From assembly GCA_964494505.1 (NCBI GenBank), contig CAZBRO010000003.1, forward strand, positions 124,001 to 188,000: DNA of 64,000 nt, written 5' to 3'. Of this stretch, positions 60,014-64,000 are shown piece after piece. Below the pieces are notes generated by a model, which ran no database searches, was not told the origin of the DNA, and saw only the letters and a list, made by a program, of their open reading frames with translations. Source of the DNA: CAIYRG01 sp964494505. GTDB lineage: Bacteria > Pseudomonadota > Alphaproteobacteria > Micropepsales > Micropepsaceae. The position numbers and the translations under genes were made by a program. Within the stretch, counting starts at the first letter, position 1. Every line of letters starts with the position of its first letter.

Positions 60014-61090
60014 ATGAAAACCGAAAACCCGGTGGCCCGGAACCCCATGGGAACCGACGGGTTCGAATTTGTCGAATTCACCGCCCCGGATGCCGCGGCC
60101 CTCTCCAAGGTGTTCGAGTCCCTGGGCTTCGGGTTGGTGGGCCGCCACCGCTCCAAGAACGTGCTGCAGTACCGGCAAGGCGACATCAACTTCATCCTGA
60201 ACGGGGAACCGAGAAGCCCGGCCGAAACCTTTGCCCGCCTGCACGGCCCCAGCGCCTGTGCCATGGCGTTCCGGGTGAAGGATGCGCGCTTTGCCTATGA
60301 GCGGGCGCTGAAGCTCGGGGCCAAACCCTTCACGGGCCGCACTGGGCCGATGGAACTCAACATTCCCGCCATCGAGGGGCTAGGCGGCAGCGCCCTCTAT
60401 CTGGTGGACCGCTATGGCGGGCACACGATCTACGATGTGGATTTCCTTCCCGTCGGCGACGAACAGGTGCCTGGCGTCGGGCTCTCCCGCATCGATCATT
60501 TAACCCACAATGTCTTCAAGGGCCGCATGGACCATTGGGCCAAATTCTATGAGGACCTCTTTGACTTCCGGGAAATCCGGTATTTCGACATCGAGGGGAA
60601 GCTTACCGGCCTGAAATCGCGGGCCATGACCAGTCCCGACGGGAAAATCCGCATACCCTTGAACGAATCGGCCGACGACAAGAGCCAGATCGCCGAATAC
60701 CTCGCCCAATATCATGGCGAAGGCATTCAGCACGTGGCGCTCGCGACCGGCGATATCTACGCCACGGTCGAAGCCTTGAAGCGCCAGGGCATCGCCTTCG
60801 CCGAGCCGCCGCCCGACACCTATTACGAGATGCTGGACGAACGCCTCCCCGGCCATGGCGAGCCGCTTGGGCGGATGAAGGAACTGGGCATCCTCGCCGA
60901 CGGATCGGGCAAGGATGGCGGCCTGCTGCTCCAGATCTTCACCACCACGCTGATCGGGCCGATTTTCTTCGAGATCATCCAGCGCAAAGGCGACGAGGGC
61001 TTCGGCGAGGGCAATTTCCAGGCCTTGTTCGAATCCATGGAGCGCGACCAGATCCGCCGTGGTGTGCTGCGGGACACGCAATCGGCTTGA
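60014..61090 (+). CDS. hppD: 4-hydroxyphenylpyruvate dioxygenase
   Basis: A 358-residue Fe(II) dioxygenase that converts 4-hydroxyphenylpyruvate to homogentisate. Iron ligands are H162 (IDHLTHNV), H240 (GIQHVALATGD) and E320 (FFEIIQRKG), at the same spacing as in Pseudomonas. The two glyoxalase-like halves are intact (GFEFVEFTAPDA at the start). It diverges from phhA across 47 bp. With phhA, hmgA and the FAH hydrolase it gives a near-complete Phe-to-fumarate route; the aminotransferase and maleylacetoacetate isomerase must lie elsewhere. Confidence 0.96.
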   Translation: MKTENPVARNPMGTDGFEFVEFTAPDAAALSKVFESLGFGLVGRHRSKNVLQYRQGDINFILNGEPRSPAETFARLHGPSACAMAFRVKDARFAYERALKLGAKPFTGRTGPMELNIPAIEGLGGSALYLVDRYGGHTIYDVDFLPVGDEQVPGVGLSRIDHLTHNVFKGRMDHWAKFYEDLFDFREIRYFDIEGKLTGLKSRAMTSPDGKIRIPLNESADDKSQIAEYLAQYHGEGIQHVALATGDIYATVEALKRQGIAFAEPPPDTYYEMLDERLPGHGEPLGRMKELGILADGSGKDGGLLLQIFTTTLIGPIFFEIIQRKGDEGFGEGNFQALFESMERDQIRRGVLRDTQSA

Positions 61091-61180
61091 GGCATCGAAA
61101 ATTCGCCCGGCGTTGATCTGGATCAGGGCCGTCGGGGCTGATTCTGGTTTCTTGTAATGGAACAATCGAGGGACATTTCC

Positions 61181-61318
61181 ATGAGTTCCATTTCCGCCGA
61201 AATCAGCCATAACCGGCCCGGCGCGCTGACTGCAATACTTCTGGGTCTTGCCGGGGTTGCGGTTACTGCCCTCTGGGTGTTCGCCATGTTCGTGATCATC
61301 CCCTACCTCTTCGGCTGA
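61181..61318 (+). CDS. Small single-pass membrane protein (45 aa)
   Basis: A 45-codon frame from ATG 61181 to TGA 61316-61318, with an earlier in-frame ATG at 61157 (53 codons). GAGGGA at 61168-61173 lies 7 nt before the 61181 start and supports it. The peptide has a short polar head (SSISAEISHNRPG) and one hydrophobic helix (LTAILLGLAGVAVTALWVFA, continuing FVIIPYLFG). It ends 11 nt before the Do protease start, so co-expression is likely. I do not recognise the family. Confidence 0.55.
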   Translation: MSSISAEISHNRPGALTAILLGLAGVAVTALWVFAMFVIIPYLFG

Positions 61319-61329
61319 CGGAGGCAAAT

Positions 61330-62733
61330 TTGCGCCGGCTCGCCACGCTTGTACTTGCCGTTGTAGCCGCTGCTTTCGTACCGGCGGGCGTCGCCTATAC
61401 CAGCGTGCCGGTGCCCTCCGTCTTCGATGCGCAAAACCCGCCGACCCTTGCACCAATCGTCAAAAAGGTTGCCGCATCGGTGGTCAGCATCGCCGTCCGC
61501 GCGCCGGAGGGCCAGCAGGCGAGTTCCTTGTTCGACGATCCGCTGTTGCGCCAGCTCTTCGGCCTGCCGGAAATGTCCACCGAGAAACAGACGGTTGCCG
61601 CGGGTTCGGGCGTCGTGCTCGACGCCGAACAAGGCACCATCGTCACCAACTACCATGTGATAGAGAACGCCGATCAGATCTTCGTCACCCTCCTCGACGG
61701 GCGCCAGACCAAGGGCCTGCTCGTGGGCTCCGATCCCGACACGGATATCGCGGTGGTCAAGGTGTCTCTCGGCAACCTTTCCGGTATCCCCTTCGGCGAT
61801 TCGGAGCGGCTCGAAGTCGGCGATTACGTGCTAGCCATCGGAAATCCGTTCGGCATCGGCCAGACGGTGACGTCGGGCATCGTCAGCGGCCTCCGGCGCA
61901 CCAGCATGGGCCTGGAAGGCTACGAGGATTTCATCCAGACCGACGCCTCCATCAATCCCGGAAATTCGGGCGGCGCCCTGGTGAATCTCAAGGGCGAACT
62001 CATTGGCATCAATGCGGCGATCCTCGGCCCCGGCGGCGGCAATGTGGGTATCGGCTTCGCGATTCCGATCAACATGGTCCGCGCAATCGCGAGCCAGCTG
62101 GTGAAATACGGCACTGTGGACCGCGGCGAGATCGGTTTCGCCCCCGCCGCTCTGACGCCCGAGATCGCGCAGAAATATCGCCTGACCCCGGGGGTAATGG
62201 GCGTGGTTGTCGCCAAGATCGATCCGCACTCGGCGGCCGAACGCGCAGGCCTCAAGCTTGGCGATGTGGTCACCGGCGTGGATGACATGCCCATCCGCGA
62301 TCCCGCCGATCTGCGCAACAAACTCGCGCTGCTGAGAGTGGGCGACGTCGCCGAACTCAAGGTGCTTCGCAACGGCCGGCCGATCAGCATGAAGGCCACC
62401 CTCGCGGAGCCGTCGCTGAAGACCGCCGAGGGGGCGGAATTGTCAGCACTCTTCGATGGCGCGCTGTTCGTCAATTCGCAAAACGATGCGGCGGACAAGG
62501 GTGCTGAAGTGGCCACCGTCAAGTCGGACAGCAAGGCCTGGAGTTCGGGCGTGCGCGAAGGCGACGTGATCACATCGGTCAATCGCAAGCGCGTGATCGG
62601 GGTGGAGGAATTCGCGGCCGAAGTGGCGAAATCGCCGGAACGGCTGGTGCTGGACGTGGTCCGCAACGGGAAGCCCATGATTTTGTCGATCCGCGGCAGC
62701 GGGGCTGCCGTGCGCAAAGGTGCCACCCGCTGA
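61330..62733 (+). CDS. Do-type serine protease (DegP/HtrA family) with two PDZ domains
   Basis: A 467-residue periplasmic protease. The signal peptide is MRRLATLVLAVVAAAFVPAG. The trypsin-like domain has H109 (TNYHVIENAD), D139 (DPDTDIAVV) and S213 (NPGNSGGALVN). Two PDZ domains follow; the first contains VVVAKIDPHSAAERAGLKLG, the second is more divergent (SGVREGDVITSVNRKRVIG). It starts at TTG 61330 with GGAGG at 61320-61324, 5 nt upstream. It handles misfolded envelope proteins; the exact DegP/DegQ/DegS equivalence cannot be set, though two PDZ domains argue against DegS. Confidence 0.93.
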   Translation: MRRLATLVLAVVAAAFVPAGVAYTSVPVPSVFDAQNPPTLAPIVKKVAASVVSIAVRAPEGQQASSLFDDPLLRQLFGLPEMSTEKQTVAAGSGVVLDAEQGTIVTNYHVIENADQIFVTLLDGRQTKGLLVGSDPDTDIAVVKVSLGNLSGIPFGDSERLEVGDYVLAIGNPFGIGQTVTSGIVSGLRRTSMGLEGYEDFIQTDASINPGNSGGALVNLKGELIGINAAILGPGGGNVGIGFAIPINMVRAIASQLVKYGTVDRGEIGFAPAALTPEIAQKYRLTPGVMGVVVAKIDPHSAAERAGLKLGDVVTGVDDMPIRDPADLRNKLALLRVGDVAELKVLRNGRPISMKATLAEPSLKTAEGAELSALFDGALFVNSQNDAADKGAEVATVKSDSKAWSSGVREGDVITSVNRKRVIGVEEFAAEVAKSPERLVLDVVRNGKPMILSIRGSGAAVRKGATR

Positions 62734-62825
62734 ATCGGCATCTTGAGATGCATCAATGCGGTCGAATATGCGCCGTGGCAGAAAATAACCGAAACAAGAC
62801 GCCGACCGTTCGGAAGGAGGCTAAA

Positions 62826-63149
62826 ATGAATACTCCCGTGACAGCCATTCTCGCCGCCGCCAGTGTTGCGGTTCTGTTGGGCTCCGCCGCGGCCCAGGAC
62901 CTTGGCGATGCCAAGCGCGGTCATCTCATGGCCGAGACCGTCTGCTCGGAATGCCACGCCATCGACAAGGGCGCGCCGCGCTCGCGCAATGGCAAAGCAC
63001 CCACCTTCGAAACGCTCGCACAGACGCCCGGTCTGAACGAGATGGCGCTGCGCGTGGCGCTGCGGACTTCGCATCGCGAAATGCCCAACCTGATGCTGAA
63101 GAATCAGGAAGTCGACGACGTGATCGCCTATATCTCCTCGCTGAAATGA
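62826..63149 (+). CDS. Small secreted cytochrome c
   Basis: A 107-residue single-heme class I cytochrome. The signal peptide (VTAILAAASVAVLLGSAAAQ) is followed by the heme site CSECH at residues 40-44 and the axial Met in HREMPNLML near residue 90, then a terminal helix DDVIAYISSLK. ATG 62826 has AAGGAGG at 62814-62820. It lies 92 bp after the Do protease. Likely a periplasmic electron carrier; its partner is unknown. Confidence 0.9.
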   Translation: MNTPVTAILAAASVAVLLGSAAAQDLGDAKRGHLMAETVCSECHAIDKGAPRSRNGKAPTFETLAQTPGLNEMALRVALRTSHREMPNLMLKNQEVDDVIAYISSLK

Positions 63150-63173
63150 CGGTTTCTCATTGAGGCGATCATT

Positions 63174-63206
63174 CCCCTCCCGCGGCATATTGCACGAGGG
63201 GAGGGG
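63174..63206. repeat. G/C-rich inverted repeat after the cytochrome gene
   Basis: CCCCTCCC (63174-63181) pairs with GGGAGGGG (63199-63206) around a 17-nt loop, 25 nt after the cytochrome c stop. The arms resemble those of the repeat inside maf. It may terminate the cytochrome transcript; no U-tract follows. Confidence 0.5.
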
Positions 63207-63273
63207 CCTGTAATCCCCGTGCAGTTTGCTGCCCGCTTGGCATAAGCTCGCTCTTATTGCTGGGAGCAGGGCG

Positions 63274-64000
63274 ATGTCGGTAGCGAGAGATACGGCGATC
63301 ACAGGCGATGCTGCGATGGCGGCGTCCTTTCCGGTCGCCCGCTGGGGGCAGCTCGTGCTCGGCCTCATCGCCATGATGTCGATTTCGAGTCCGCAATATG
63401 TCTGGACGCTGTTTGTGGCGCCATTCCAGGCCACAACCGGCGCGACCCTTCCCGCCATTCAGATCACCTTCTCCGTGCTGATCGTGCTCCAGACCTGGCT
63501 TGCCCCCTTGCAGGGCTGGCTGGTCGACCGTTTCGGGCCGAAATTCCTGATCGCGGCGGGCGCGGGTCTAACCGGGCTCGGCTATGTGCTGGCCGCAGAG
63601 GCGACGAGCGTGTGGGCGCTTTATCTGACCTATGGCGCGCTCTGCGGGTTCGGCTCGGGGATCGTCTATATCGGCGTCATCGGTTTGATGGTGAAGTGGT
63701 TTCCCGACAGGCGCGGCTTCGCGGTCGGTATGGCGGCGGCGGGTTACGGCTTCGGCGCCATCCTCACCACCTTCCCCATCGATGCGATGCTGAAATCGAA
63801 CGGCCATCAGCAGACGCTGCTGACCTTCGGCCTGTTGCTCGGCGCGGCCGGCATCTGCGCCGCCCTCGGCATGCGCGCGCCCAAGCCCGGTGAAATCCGC
63901 TTCGTGCCGGCGTCGACCGCCGTGAAGAGTTCGACCAAGGACTACGCGCCGGCAGAGATTCTGAAGACGCCGATCTTCTGGCTGATGTTCGCCATGATGA
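63274..64000 (+). CDS. MFS transporter, OxlT-like (3' end outside window)
   Basis: An open frame from ATG 63274 runs to the window edge (about 242 residues). TM helices are visible: LVLGLIAMMSISSPQYVWTL, ITFSVLIVLQTWLAPLQGWL, a GAGLTGLGYVLAAEATSVWA helix, GALCGFGSGIVYIGVIGLMV and a further pair. The A-motif-like loop is GWLVDRFGPKFLI. The ISSPQYVWTLFVAPFQ segment is typical of the oxalate/formate antiporter group, but the substrate cannot be assigned. The GCAGG-type ribosome-binding site is weak. Confidence 0.85.
   Translation, partial: MSVARDTAITGDAAMAASFPVARWGQLVLGLIAMMSISSPQYVWTLFVAPFQATTGATLPAIQITFSVLIVLQTWLAPLQGWLVDRFGPKFLIAAGAGLTGLGYVLAAEATSVWALYLTYGALCGFGSGIVYIGVIGLMVKWFPDRRGFAVGMAAAGYGFGAILTTFPIDAMLKSNGHQQTLLTFGLLLGAAGICAALGMRAPKPGEIRFVPASTAVKSSTKDYAPAEILKTPIFWLMFAMM

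Overview
The window is a GC-rich chromosomal stretch of an alphaproteobacterium, probably a soil or freshwater relative of the Rhizobiales or Micropepsales; the genus cannot be fixed from sequence alone. The clue is the housekeeping run at the left end: DUF2948, hisD, UPF0262, infA, maf, RNase G, yacG, tRNA-Phe, an order typical of this class. The conserved run is interrupted between maf and the RNase G gene by two secreted NHL beta-propeller paralogues on the minus strand.

Layout. (1) 1-7623: housekeeping genes plus the two propeller genes. (2) 7663-14127, minus strand: a heavy-metal RND efflux operon (small His/Cys membrane protein, outer-membrane factor, adaptor lipoprotein, CzcA-like pump) ending next to tRNA-Phe. 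(3) 14395-45729: a large type VI secretion (T6SS) locus built as two divergent arms around 25450-25762. The minus arm is tssA-tssB-tssC-second tssC-tagJ-small membrane protein-tssE-tssF-tssG, followed by a methyltransferase. The plus arm is clpV-hcp-vgrG-unknown-PAAR-fha-tssK-tssL-tssM-tagF-pppA-ppkA-caspase/MORN protein. No tssJ is seen. (4) 45792-47156: two small secreted proteins. (5) 47197-53575: a Yej-type peptide ABC transporter with the ATPase split into two genes. (6) 53753-56951: a small basic protein, a copper-type P1B ATPase with a candidate CsoR-like operator, and a divergent His-rich protein. (7) 56955-61090: phenylalanine/tyrosine degradation through homogentisate (phhA, hmgA, fumarylacetoacetase, divergent hppD). 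(8) 61181-64000: a 45-aa membrane peptide, a Do-type serine protease, a cytochrome c, and the start of an OxlT-like MFS transporter.

How the parts work together. The T6SS locus encodes a complete contractile machine with the threonine-phosphorylation switch (kinase, PP2C phosphatase, FHA protein, TagF). The most unusual part is its 3' end. There a secreted caspase-fold protein with the His/Cys dyad carries four ~40-residue helical repeats and six MORN repeats. The kinase just upstream carries a related repeat in its extracytoplasmic half. This suggests a signalling or proteolytic branch tied to the secretion machine. I see no obvious effector/immunity pair; the 196-aa protein between vgrG and PAAR is the best orphan candidate for an accessory role. 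All functions are inferred from reading the translated sequence, with no database search.
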